From contig JAJEKV010000072.1 in NCBI GenBank assembly GCA_021234155.1, positions 1,468,526-1,532,525 of the forward strand: 64,000 nucleotides of DNA, written 5' to 3'. A model generated the notes under the pieces. The model had not been told where the DNA came from and did no database searches. It saw only the letters and a list, made by a program, of their open reading frames with translations. The DNA comes from Isoetes taiwanensis. Its lineage: Eukaryota; Streptophyta; Lycopodiopsida; Isoetales; Isoetaceae. Made by a program: the position numbers and the translations under genes. This document shows, in pieces, positions 1-11,099 of the stretch; the stretch's first letter is position 1; every line of letters begins with the position of its first letter.

Positions 1-250
1 CTTACGCAGGCAGGTTTCCGGCGGACATTCCACCATTGATCATATCTTCACTTTCTGCGACATTAATTGAGGATAGCGGGGAATGGCGGCGGAGAACACA
101 TCGCATGTTGTTTCGTTGATTTTGCAAAAGCATTCGACACGATTGCCCCGCAACAACTCTCGGGGCCGGTGCGGCGGCATACCGGGACCCCCCGACTTGC
201 GAGAATCGCAAATATATAGGTTTGTCGAGGCATGCTCAAAGGCAGATCAC

Positions 251-820
251 CAATGTTGTTAAAAAACCCGTTTTTTATTTTTAAAGTACCTTTATAAAAA
301 TCCTCACGTTTTTTAAAGGATTTTTATGATTTGGTATGGCTAAAAAAAAAAACAAAAATTGCACATTCTTTGCACTGTTTTATTGGATATATATGTGCTA
401 TGGTTAAAATGCATATTTTTACTACAAGTTACAAGATGTAGCATGTCAACAAGTAAATCAAAACTTTATGCTGTTACTAGAAACTATTAAGTTCAAGTAC
501 AAAGATATCATAGTTGTTTTGCTAAGCAACTCTTAAGAAAGTTCAGAAAAACGTTATTATAGAGATTAAGAAATAGAAGAATTTCATATACAATGATAAA
601 TAAGTTGAAGAATATCATATATTTGAATAAACAAAATCACAGTCTAAGGATTTTTAAAGATTTTTAAGGATTTTTAAAGATTTTTAAGGATATAAAGATT
701 TTTAACGTATTTTATATGAAATACGTTTTTAAAGATTTTTTTCAAAATTTTTAAAAATCTTCAAAAAATCTTAAAAAACGATTTTTAAAGGTACGGATTT
801 TGACGTACTTAACAACATTG
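251..820. mobile_element. AT-rich MITE-like element inserted in LINE copy A
   Basis: A 570-bp, very AT-rich block starts CAATGTTGTTAA and ends with its exact inverse complement TTAACAACATTG. It interrupts the LINE reverse transcriptase between motif A and the GVRQGC motif, so it arrived after the LINE. ATCAC occurs at 246-250 and again at 824-828, a possible 5-bp target duplication if the right end includes three further bases. The inside has iterated GGATTTTTAAAGATTTTTAA-like repeats (about 640-780) and no ORF. The superfamily is not assigned. Confidence 0.7.
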
Positions 821-2349
821 CGTATCACATCAGCAGCACAACCGGTAATCAGTAGCATTGGAGTGCGTCAGGGTTGCCCCCTCTCCCCCACACTCTTTGG
901 CCTATACATTGATCGGTTGGAAGATTGGCTCTCCAGCATGGAGGCGGCGCACATCTCATGCATCACATAATCGGCCAGAACTCATATATCTACCGACGAT
1001 GTCAACCTCATGGCCTCATACCTATAAGGAGGACATGCAAATAATAATTGATGCTTTTGACACTTTTGCCACTTCACCGGGCATGAGTGAACTTGGCCAA
1101 AACTAGGGTCTTCGCTTAGTTGCATCATTCCGTCGGCCAAGGCTTCCCACCTTCACTTACGGGGGCAAGAGGTAGAGGCGGCTCCAACCTACAAGTACTT
1201 GGGCATTGAGTTCTCAACTACCACCCATTGGGATGCGGCTATCAGGCTGCGGTCACGGCTGGTTGGAAAGCACTATATGCCATGCGAAAATGGCCACAAG
1301 GCGAGAGTTGTGCGCTGGGGCCACCATCACATTTGTTTGGGGCCTTGGTTGAGCGGTGGGTCCTTTGTATGGGGCAGCGGTGTGGGGTCGGGGTCATCTC
1401 CCTCAACACATGGAATGACCTCGCAAAGGTGCAGAAGGCTTTCTTGGCACGAGCCTTTGGGGGTGAAGTCCACGGGGCCCGCACAGCATCCTACTCGTGA
1501 GACGGGCTTTCTACCCTCCAACGGGCTGCATTGGAACGCCATATCGCTTACTTCAAAAGGTGGTCGCTATGGCGCGATACACGCTGTCCCCATCTTGCTT
1601 TACATGCCGATGGGTCCCCAACGCCTCAAATCTGGCGGGAAAGACAAGCAAGCTCGATGGTTCTCACGGGCGTCGCATTAAAAACAAACGCGCGCCCGTC
1701 GGGACAAAGAAAGATCGCGAGGCACTTAAACAATACCTAGATGCAACTTTCCTTCCAAAGCTCACGGGATGCTGAGGCTCGACGCGACGTTAAAGTCGGG
1801 CACACCATCGCCAGCGACAAGTCAATCCCTAGGCTCACAAGAGGCCCGCGACCAAGATTTGTACACCCAAATGCCCATGAAGAAGCTTGAACTTATAGCT
1901 TCCATTGAACGGGTGCACATAAGCCTCGCATTGAAACGTGGCGTTGGGCTCGGGAAGCACGAGCAAAGGCTTTGGCTGTTGCCACCAGGCGTGATTGAGG
2001 ATGAGTGTCATACCCTCCGATCGCAAGCATTTGCCCATATCCGAGAGAGAGGTATGTTCGACTACTAGTGCCTGGCCAGGCCGTTGCATCGCTTATTGAC
2101 TACGGCGCCGGTGGGTTTCTTTGGGGTCATACCTCAAGAGGTTATGGATGCACTGACGCGTTTTTGTGTCCTACGGACGGTCTTGAACTGTCCTATGCAA
2201 TTGTACAGATTGTGCGGCATGCTTATTCGCTAAGGTTTTCCCTCGAAAACCCTTCGTATGGGGTTTTTAATCCCGCCGCGAATATGCTTGCTGCCTAGCT
2301 TTTTGTTTGGGTCCCATAGGCCAATTGGTCTCCGTGGACGCTAAAAACT

Positions 2350-2376
2350 TATTCTATTCTATTCTATTCTATTCTT
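2350..2376 (+). repeat. (TTCTA)n pentanucleotide tail of LINE copy A
   Basis: About five TATTC units lie directly after GGTCTCCGTGGACGCTAAAA. The same sequence-plus-tail arrangement occurs at 30.62-30.69 kb and 62.37-62.44 kb, which marks it as the LINE 3' terminus rather than a chance microsatellite. Confidence 0.85.
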
Positions 2377-2497
2377 TTGAGTAAACCCTTGAGCCAATAG
2401 TTTGGCCTTAAATTTCTTGCTTCCATCTGCATTAGTTTCGCTTTAAACGACCATTTACTCCTAATATATTATGACGTATGGGATGTTTTATCAGATC

Positions 2498-3140
2498 CTA
2501 AGTTTCAGTTTGGTGAAAAGAGTCTAGCTCTTCTTGCATTGCTCCTAGCCACGTATCTTTATTTCCATAATATAAGGCTTCTTCAAAAGTCTTAGGTATG
2601 ACTAAATCATCCATAATTGCCATAATCTTGTCATTGAATTCACCTAGATGCTCAAGCCTTTTGCTTCTGCCCATTTTAGTTCTTCCATATTCATCAATGT
2701 CTACTTTTGCATCCTCAAGTAACATCTCGACCTGAGTTTTCCTTCTTTCATTTGCATGTGGTGTATCAGGCTACTCATCATCTGTGTTCATTTCCAACAT
2801 CATATTCATCTATCCCATCATTTGAATCTAGATCCACATGAGTTTTGACTTTCTTTTCTATTGCAATAGTTGGCTTTATGTCTTTCTTTGTTTTATTGCA
2901 GTAGTTTGATGAGGAAATTGCTTCATCAAACACAACATCTCTGCTTATTACAATCTTCCTTGTTTGAGGCACAAATATTTTATATCCTTTTGAATCCTCA
3001 TCATAGCCAACCAAGAATCCAATCTCTGCCTTGTTGTCAAGCTTTTGTCTGAGTTCAGAGGGCACATGTGCATATGCCAGATATCCATAAACTTTATATG
3101 TTCTAAAATCTAAACCTCTTTTTGAATTTATCTGAAGCAC
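2498..3140 (-). pseudogene. Ty1/copia polyprotein relic (integrase C-terminal part and start of RT)
   Basis: On the minus strand 3140-2778 reads a copia-type integrase tail with the conserved GFLVGYDEDSKGYKIF and KIVISRDVVFDE motifs. 2725-2498 continues with FEEALYYGNKDTWLGAMQEE, the usual start of the copia reverse-transcriptase domain. The two parts are separated by a frameshift and stops. No LTRs were found next to it, so this is a small internal fragment. Confidence 0.85.
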
Positions 3141-4300
3141 TTAGGGCACATTATCTTAATGACAGTGGGTAGTTTGGTCTGCACTATGATGGTCATTTTG
3201 AGTGCTTCCTCCTAGAGATAATTAAGGACATGCAAGCATGAGATGAAGTCGTCATTGCTATATTTCTAGGACAGTCTTTTTCTTTGGCTAATGATGGTCA
3301 AGAATGAGCAAGGTGAAATTTTGGAGTTTTGAAGGAAAAAGTTTTCAGAAGCTTTAGGCACACAGACCATAAGGAACGCGGATTCAAGCTCCTCAGAATA
3401 TTCACATATGGTCCTATGACAAAGATTTAAGAGGCAAAAGTCGTTTGGTTCAAGGCACATTTAGATTGTACCATCTGTTAGGCCACTGTTCTTGATCATG
3501 GATTTGATAGCATCCATAACAGATCCTATTATTTCTCTATTCCAATCTCAAGGCAAGCAAGGCCGATTGGGACAAAGACGAATGGAAGCAAGGCAAAAGG
3601 CAAGGAAAGCAACGGCATCTGAAGCTTCTAGAAAGCATGAAACCGGATCGCTACAGCCACAGAACTGGAAATGCAAGAAGCACATGGGGAGAGGAGAGAA
3701 GGAATTTTGGCTATTTTCTAATTTCCTAGACCGTTGATTAAAAAATATGTAGATCCAATGGCTTAGGTTCATTTTCATCCAGGTGGCAGTCAACGTGGAT
3801 AGACTATAATTGCATGAAATGTTGTAGCAGGGGTTAGGCAAGCCTGCTAATAAGATGTAAGAAAATATTTTAGTAGTAAAAGCATATAACATGCAGAAGT
3901 ATAGAATGTTTATAGCAGCAAGATGGTTGACGTAACTGGCTATACAAATTTAACTATATAATATAAGAAATTAATATTGGATGTTAAGCTACCACTAACA
4001 TAGCATTATTTAACAAGGTGCTGCGCACAAAGGGTTGCCCTCCAATGGTGCAAGAGTGTGTTTTCATGTTCCTTGTTTGGTCATTTCGTTTGGTCTTTTT
4101 TTCCGTTTTTTGTGTCCATCCTTATTTATGATAGGTGCATTCATTTTTTGTTGTTATGTTTTATTTTGTTTATGGATTGCACACGGACTGAGAAAAGACA
4201 TGCGAAGCTCATTGCGTATGCCAGTTGGGATTGGCGTAATCATGTGAGGCCGCGATAATCCACAACCAATCACAAAGAACTATCCTTCTTGAAAACAAAG
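3141..4300. other. Interval without a recognisable gene
   Basis: Mixed sequence between the copia and gypsy relics. Short open frames exist on both strands, but none resembles a family I know. It may contain decayed upstream copia sequence (gag or protease side), which I could not establish. Confidence 0.4.
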
Positions 4301-4310
4301 ACCAATTCTG

Positions 4311-5613
4311 TTAGCGACAAGCCATAGATAGGGCCAAATAGCGAGGTTGTCCCTGGCTGAAGATCAATGGGACATTATAGGGACACTGCTCCAGAAGCTT
4401 ACTGGCTTTGACCTTATCAAAAACATCACCAAAATCCTTGTACTTATCAGGAAGGACAGGAGCAGACATTTCCGAAGCAGAGCTAGTCGAAGGATGAACT
4501 TGGATTGCAAATGCTGAACTGGGATCTTGCCTACCAGATCTGATAAACTTGTGAAGAGAGATCTTCGAGATACAAAGCTGAGGGAAAAGAGCCTCGAAGC
4601 GAGGAGCAAGAAACGTAAGCGAGAGAGCAGGAACATGAGCGTAAATAAGACAACCTGGAATAGAAACTAGACTAGAACCGGAGATCGAACAAGAACCGAG
4701 TGGGGACACCATCTAGAATATATCGAATCGGAGACATGAACCGGAGAGCAGACAAGAGCGAATCGGGGACGCGGAGCGTAACAAGAATAGCAAGGATGTA
4801 ATTAGGAGTCCACGACACCGACGGATGAAGTAGATATTGGCATAGAGGCCCCGACTTGCGATGAAACTGAACTAGAGCTCGAGCCAAGAAACCGAAAAGG
4901 ATCTAGTATGCCAATCAATCTATGGGTTATGTAGCCGAGCTGGGCAGGCCCTGCACTACTAAGCATGTGGGCTAGCGATGAGATTGAAGGAAATGCTACA
5001 AGAAGCTTCCTCGAACAAAAGCGTGAAGAGGTGCAAGATGCGATACGGATCGCTACCGAAGATATCTCATACCCATCCATCACATTAACAGAGCTAGGAT
5101 GCTCGACCCTGCTTTTAGGAATGGCGTGCTTAGTAGCGAACATACTGTCCATGAAGCAGGCGTTTGCACCACAATCAAGTTGCGCCAGCGCCTCCATCCT
5201 CCCAACCTCCGACTCCAATGAAATAGAGATAAAAATTTCTTTACTGACCTTGTCCGAGGGAGTAAAACCTTGTCACATGTGGAGGAAGTTGGGGGAATGT
5301 CAGGCAGCCGTCTGGAGATTCCTACTACAGGACTCAAACGGTTTGATCACTTAATAGGACATCCACTTGCAACATGGCCAACCCCCTCCACGATAGAGGC
5401 AGAGATTAGCTTCTCTTCGGCATTGCTTCTCAGCTGCAGACAAGGCCCTCGAACCACACCATCAATTTGTATAGGAACTGGGCCAACTGATTTCGGAGAC
5501 GTGGGCAGTACAAAAACTGTTGTGATCATGGGAGCTTGTGGAAGTAAAGAAACATGCTGAATTCGTCTTTCTTGCCTACGCTCCAAAAAAACAGTTATCA
5601 CAACGAACCGCAA
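4311..5613 (-). pseudogene. Ty3/gypsy polyprotein relic (protease to start of RT)
   Basis: Minus-strand blocks match the gypsy order. An aspartic-protease-like piece around 5190-5080 has ALAQLDCGANACFMD, with DCGA in place of the usual DSGA. A linker follows. A pre-RT segment at about 4460-4350 has LPDKYKDFGDVFDKVKAS, the usual gypsy sequence just before the RT palm. The piece upstream (5613-5340) may be gag tail. Several frameshifts and stops make it inactive. No LTR or tRNA primer site was found at its ends. Confidence 0.75.
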
Positions 5614-5835
5614 ACTCTATAGCTTCATCTAAGGTTCTGGGATCCTCCATAGTCAGCAACATATCCTTTATATCCTCGTGTAGCCCTCAAAAACCGGTCA
5701 AGATCCAAGATCTTCCGTGTCAGGTCTATGGCAATCTGTCGGAACTCAGAAGCATAAACTGAAGCCGAACGAGAACATTACCTGAGGCCCTACATATGAG
5801 GTAGATGTGAGGCAATGTCTTCTATAAATGTAACG

Positions 5836-5900
5836 CATTTGGCAAAGGTGCTCGACTCCCAACTAGAAAATTGTAAGTTCAAATCTTGCTCCGTGCAACT
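5836..5900 (+). repeat. Possible tRNA-derived (SINE-like) fragment
   Basis: TTGGCAAAGGTG resembles an internal A box. GTAAGTTCAAATCTTGC forms a complete T-arm (5-bp stem with TTCAAAT loop) and would be a B box about 38 nt later. No acceptor or anticodon stem closes, so it is not a tRNA gene. A SINE remnant is the best guess. Confidence 0.3.
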
Positions 5901-5916
5901 ACTGTTTTGCATTGGT

Positions 5917-5974
5917 GTGACGACCATATACGAGTATAATGCTCGTATGATACGAATACCCATATGGTCGTCAC
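5917..5974. repeat. 58-bp hairpin with perfect 13-bp arms
   Basis: GTGACGACCATAT at 5917-5929 is the exact inverse complement of 5962-5974. The 32-nt interior holds a second small inverted repeat (ACGAG/CTCGT). It could be a tiny MITE or an RNA hairpin. Confidence 0.75.
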
Positions 5975-6045
5975 AGGTACTTTATGCTAGGATAATAATG
6001 ATGTTATTTGTTATTTATGTCATGGCAGCTCCTAGTTCAAACGAC

Positions 6046-6229
6046 GCCTTAAGAAGTTGCAAGTTTTGTTGGCATCATGGCTCTTGGGATTAAATAGTTT
6101 ACTAGATGATTAATCTACAAAGATCATTACGGTTTACAATGCCTTAAGAAGTTGCAAGTTTTGCTGGCATCATGGCTCTTGGGATTAAATAGTTTGCTCG
6201 ATGATTAATCTACAAAGATCATTACAATT
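6046..6229. repeat. 95-bp tandem duplication
   Basis: Unit 1 (6046-6140) and unit 2 (from 6141) both start GCCTTAAGAAGTTGCAAG and are nearly identical through AATCTACAAAGATCATTAC. More diverged pieces of the same unit occur around 6290-6350. Confidence 0.85.
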
Positions 6230-7305
6230 GACACATTGTTTTCAGGTTGTTCAAGTTAGTATAAAAATTCTTGTTGATTGTAATTTATATCATGGCGGCT
6301 TCTAGTTCAAACACCGCCTTATGATGACGTAAACTTTTCATGGTAATATCAAGCTTATGGTTGATAAGTATTTGGCCATCCATCATTGTTAATAAGACGA
6401 AAGGATAATGCGTGATATTCTCTTCCTAGAGATTTAATAGTATGGATCCGTGTATGATATTTATATAATGGACATTTCTATTGCAAGATATCTTAACGAG
6501 TTGTTGCATAGGTTGTTTCTTGTCCTAAGGAATGCAACGTGATGGTTTGCCCCTCCCGCTCTTCTTTTTCTAAAAAAAAAAAGCCCCCAAAACACCAAAA
6601 AAATTTTTTTTTTTTTTTTTTTTTTTTTGAAGGATGAAACTAAATAATATTAATATAGAGTAAGTACAAGAAGAGCGATACTAGGGTACCCCTGCCCAAC
6701 CATGAGCGAGCACCCACACATCACATATACCTACCTACGACTCATGGGATAAATCTGCCAATGCTGTCTACAATGAAAAGGGTCCTTTCCCAAACCGCTG
6801 CCTTAAACCTGGTCCTTCCGAGGAGATGCCGGTGCGAGAGATATAATTTGTACCTTAAGCTGGCGGGGATCAAAACCGGCCGCACCTCCTCATTCCGAAA
6901 ACCTTCATCTTGCCGGCTTCCAAATGAGCCACACTAACCCGCCTTACACAAATGGAAGGCTAGACTCTGCGGGTGAGACCACCCAGGAGGATACACTCCC
7001 AACGAACCTGTTGACTGCGGGCGAGGTGTGAAAGTATTTGGACCCATTGCCATGCCGGGCCGGATATCTGGCTAGAGAAACATGCAATGCTCGGGGTCTC
7101 GCACACGAGGCACCACACATAGGACATCTGTCACCGATCCGCTGGATTGATCCATTGCACCCATGTATTTACCCTCGGGGGCCGGTGCACTATCGCCCAT
7201 AGTAAACCCCGAATCTTGGGGCGAGGGTGGATTCCACACCCACCTCCAAATGTTGCCCCGGTCATCTCCACGGCACTGGAGGCTCCACCATCCCAGGGAG
7301 GCGAC

Positions 7306-7686
7306 TCATCTGAATAGCCAAAAGCTCATAGCATGACTTCCGCGAAATTGAGGGGTCAACTTTTGGATGACAACTCCACACCAGCCTGGGGCGCTGGGAT
7401 TGTGGAGTACATTAGCCACCGTGCCCAAATAGCCTGATCCGTTCACGGAAGTGAACTTGTGGCGAAAAAGCTGCCAGGGTGCAAGCTGGCCATCCATATA
7501 CCACTCCCCCACTGTCAGAACGCCATGCTGTGCCCATCTGCGCTGGATCCGCGGATCAACGGATGCAGCCAGCACCTGAGGTGCAGCACCAGGGCCGAGC
7601 GGGATCCACCATGGCGATGCGTCTAACTGAATACTACCGGCGGCGTCGATGGCAAATAGCGGGCGGACCTGCTCCCATGCGCGCAA
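7306..7686 (-). pseudogene. LINE post-RT C-terminal region fragment
   Basis: A 126-codon open stretch downstream (in element sense) of the reverse transcriptase, in the place where plant LINEs carry the region between RT and the zf-RVT zinc-binding domain. Sequence further down (7300-6700) reads like a Trp/Cys-rich zf-RVT remnant, but the cysteines are too eroded to call. Confidence 0.55.
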
Positions 7687-8098
7687 GAGCCCCTTCAGGA
7701 AGGGAGAAGCGTTAGCATATGGCCTGATATCTGCAAATAACGCCCACGGAAGCTGCCACGTGAGACACGGGCCGACTTACGGACACTGTCGAGTCGCGAT
7801 AGCGGCCCGATGCGATAAGACCATGCGGGAGAATCAAAGCGCATTCTCGGGATTGCAAACACGAACTTGGACAATAGGATCTTGCCATGGGCGAGAGGTC
7901 CAAGAAACCGAAGTCCCCGGCGGCTTTGGGGCACACATTTCCACCCGGGCCACCTTGACAACCGCCCTCTCCTCATTACCGCCCCACACAAAGTTACGAA
8001 CCATAGAGGAAATTTCCCGAACCTTGCTCTCCGGTGCCAGGACAATGGATGCCATATAAATATGCATGGAGCACAAAACGGACTTCGCCACCGTGACC

Positions 8099-9383
8099 CT
8101 ACCAGCCATGGAAAGCTTCCCCCCCTTCCACCCGGTTAAGGTGCAGCTTTGCGGCCCACAGAATGTCCTCCCAAATGCCTGCCGCCGAAATGTCGATGCC
8201 AAACGGGATCCCCAAAAGCTTAGAACATGTGCCCTGCGGCTGCGTCCGCCAAGGAAATTGGGATACGACCACGGGCATGGGATCTGCCGCCGGCCATAAC
8301 GCCGAGCACTTCGACCAATTCATAAGACAGCCCGAGGCGAGGGAGAATGCATCCAGTAACTCTTTCGTGTTCAACAAATTCCTTTCATCCGCCTGTAGGA
8401 AAAGGAAAGAGTCATCAGCATACTGACTCCCAATCTGCTGTGACCCGTCTGCCATCCTCAATCCCTCCACAATACCCGCCTGCACAGCCGAAATCAGGAA
8501 CTGCGACAGGGCCTCTGCCACAATGGTGAATAGGAAGGGCGCCAGCGGGCATCCCTGGCGAACTCCGCGTCCCACACGAAAGACCGGCGACGACTCACCA
8601 TGACAAAGGACAGTGGCCCTGGCCGATGTTAAGAGCTTCAGAGTCACTTCAGTAAAGCTCTCCCCACACCCAAAGGCGAGCATCATCCTCTTCAAAAAGT
8701 CCCACCGAACACTGTCATAGGCCTTTGCAAAATCCAGCTTCAAGTACACTATCCGCTGACCTGTTTTGCGTGCCCAGTGAATGCCCTCAAATGCCGCCGC
8801 GACATTGTTGAGAATATACCGCACGGAATGAAGCGGTGCATGGTATGGGGCAAATCGCCTCCTTCAAGACCACCTGCAACCTAAGCGAGAGGGCCTTTGC
8901 GATAATCTTATATACCGCCGAAAGAAGCGTGATCGGACGCCAATCCGAGATGGCGGAGGGCTCCTTCACCTTCGGTATCAAGGAGATGCAGCCAGTGTTG
9001 AGTCTATAATCCAACGCCTCAGCCTGGAGCAGATCTTGATAAGTGCAAAGCGACTCCCCACCCAATCCCAATATTCTGGAAGAACTCCAGGAATCGGGTC
9101 GGCCCGGGCACTTATGAGGAGCCAGGGCGCGGCAAGCCTCCTCGAGCTCCTGCCTTGTAAACGGACGCTGTAATACCTGCCTTCTATCCGCCGGCACCTT
9201 ACAAGACACCTTGCTGAGCACAATCTCCTCCATCACTTCAGAGAAGGGATATCTCTTCTCCTGAAAGAACTGAGAGAAATGACAGAAAGTAGCCTGTTTA
9301 ATATCGTTCGGCGAATGGAGAATGCGGCCATCGAGGCAATTCCAAGGGCGACATAGAGGCCGCGTACTTCTTACGGCGTGCAT
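8099..9383 (-). pseudogene. LINE reverse transcriptase, frameshifted
   Basis: RNA-templated DNA polymerase of the L1-type element. The upstream half (9383-8787) has LISLIPKVKEPS-like and SDWRPITLLSAVYKIIAKAL motifs. The downstream half (8824-8099) has LKLDFAKAYDSVRW (motif A, catalytic D), GVRQGCPLAPFLF, and QYADDSFLFLQ with the catalytic YADD. A frameshift near 8800 splits them, and one further break lies in the upstream part. Catalytic residues remain but the frame is lost, so it cannot make an active enzyme. Confidence 0.9.
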
Positions 9384-9599
9384 ACGAAGAACATTAGGGA
9401 ATTGGTGTCCCCTTCAGTAGCCAAGTGAGTCCGGCCTTCACCCTGCGCTGCGCCCAACCTTCTTGGATTAGATCCCTTTGCAATGTAGCGGTAACTCCTT
9501 CTCCCGCACCCCCATCGGGCCGTTTGGGACACGAGGGCTTCCAATTAGCGATACCATGCCTCTAACTCCTCCCGGCTCGGCGTATCCTCCGGCTTCCCC

Positions 9600-10480
9600 A
9601 TGACTTGGCAAAAGCCTTGACCTCGGCCAGGGGCCTTCACCATCCCCGACATGCCAAAGTTATCGAAGGTCGCGGAACCAAATCTGGCTGGCAACCCCAC
9701 GAAATCAGCATCCTTGAGGTGCGGTGTTGGCTTGAAGGCCGTGCTGGCGTCGGCTGGCGCACTTTCGAGCCACAGGAAATTAGGCGAGGAAAATGATGGG
9801 AGACCGCGGTGGACAAAATGTTCTTAAAAGCGAGCAAAGGCGCCCGGTCCTTCACGAGGGTGTTAGCATAACATCGTCATGCCGGAGCATCGCCCCGATC
9901 CGCCCGGGCCCGATTACACCAAGTAAGCGTGGAGTCGCCCGGCAACTCCGCCAACTTAGCCAGGAGTCCAAGAGCTTAACCCATTCGCCCGCTCAAAACC
10001 TTGTACCACGTCCGCCACTCTACCACACCTATCACGAAAGTAGTCTCCACCATATTGAAATCATCCAACAACGGCCCAAGCCACACCCGGCTCCCGGGGA
10101 TGCAAGCTTTGCCGGGGATGCCCACAAGCGCCCCCCCTCGCGGGCCGTATTGTGGGCATAGACATTTACAATCCCCATTCATGCGGACCCTCTCGCCACT
10201 TGACAATGACCCCACGCTTGTGATCGACCAAGGTGAGCGTCACCTACACATGCATCTTCCACGCAAGCGGCCGCCCCACCTTTAGAAGCCCCGGAGGTGG
10301 CAAGCTGCGGCCCGACATATTGTGGCCCGAACATGTCAAAGAATGCCCGAAAGTATCCCCACAGCTGACACTTATGTTCACGAAGGCACAAGATGTCGGG
10401 GGTCCATCTTCTTGGGACGATAGCGCCACTCTCGCTCTCTCTTGCAGGCGTGAGCGCACACCTCGAACATTCCAACTTTC
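9600..10480 (-). pseudogene. LINE endonuclease (EEP/APE-like) remnant
   Basis: On the minus strand about 10250-9970 contains LLDDFNMVET, a worn form of the GDFNMVE motif of plant LINE endonucleases, followed by an NGL..W..LAKLAEL stretch and TLTWCN at about 10000-9900 in shifted frames. The cysteine- and GC-rich open frames on the plus strand here are shadows. Function is lost. Confidence 0.65.
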
Positions 10481-11099
10481 GGGATCTTCTTGTCCATAGC
10501 TATTCTTGAGAGGGCCAGTTCTTCTGTTGCTTCTTTTTCGCCCGTCTCACCGTGAAAAAAGCCCACGATCTGAATCATCACGGAACCCGAGGCGGCGGGT
10601 TGTCCGTCGGGGAGACCGATGCATCGGATCTGCCTCATCGGCCCAAAGCGCCGCGCCACCTTGTCAATTCCATCCCCTCAGAAGAGGCTGAGTGGGCCTT
10701 GCCGCGTCGAGTCAGAGGTGAACCGCCGCCCCGGCCGGCCCGGGGGTGCCATTTGCACACTCTCCTGCGTGGCGCTGAATGTGGAGCAACCGTGCCACCA
10801 TCGTGGAACATCGTTGGGGGCTGCCCTTGCTCCACCCGAGGCGGCCAGAGACGCGTTACTACAAGCGATAGGCGGGATGACCTACCGGCCTGACCCCGCT
10901 GATGTCGGGTCCTCTCGGGAGGCGGCTTGCATGCAGAGCATAGGGTGGGCGAGGCCCCCGTCGCCTCGAGAAGAACCTCGTGCCTAGTCTCGGTGAGGCC
11001 CCGGCCCCGGTGTCGTGCTTTCGGGGAGCGAGCTTGCAAAGACACGAAGCGGGGAAACATTCTTGGGATCTCGGCGCCATTCAACAATCTAAGGGGAAA

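Larger units (their letters stand above)
1..2376 (+). mobile_element. Non-LTR retrotransposon (LINE) copy A, decayed, 5' end outside window
   Basis: The element would copy itself by target-primed reverse transcription. Seen: at 109-150 the frame reads CFVDFAKAFDTIAPQQ, which is reverse-transcriptase motif A. After an insertion (251-820) the next motif follows at about 850-930, reading SIGVRQGCPLSPTLFGLYID. A KYLGIEF block typical of the RT thumb lies at about 1190-1220. Stops and frameshifts break the frame throughout, so it is dead. The 3' end (2120-2376) carries two potential hairpins and ends in a TTCTA pentanucleotide tail. Copies at 29.84-30.69 kb and 62.13-62.44 kb share this 3' end. 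The GVRQGCPLSPTLF motif is well known in plant and algal LINEs; the clade assignment is left open. Confidence 0.85.

Noticed and set aside
1199-1681. 160-codon plus-strand ORF as an independent gene
   Set aside because: It lies inside LINE copy A. Only its first residues (KYLGIEF region) match RT; the rest is frameshifted LINE sequence.
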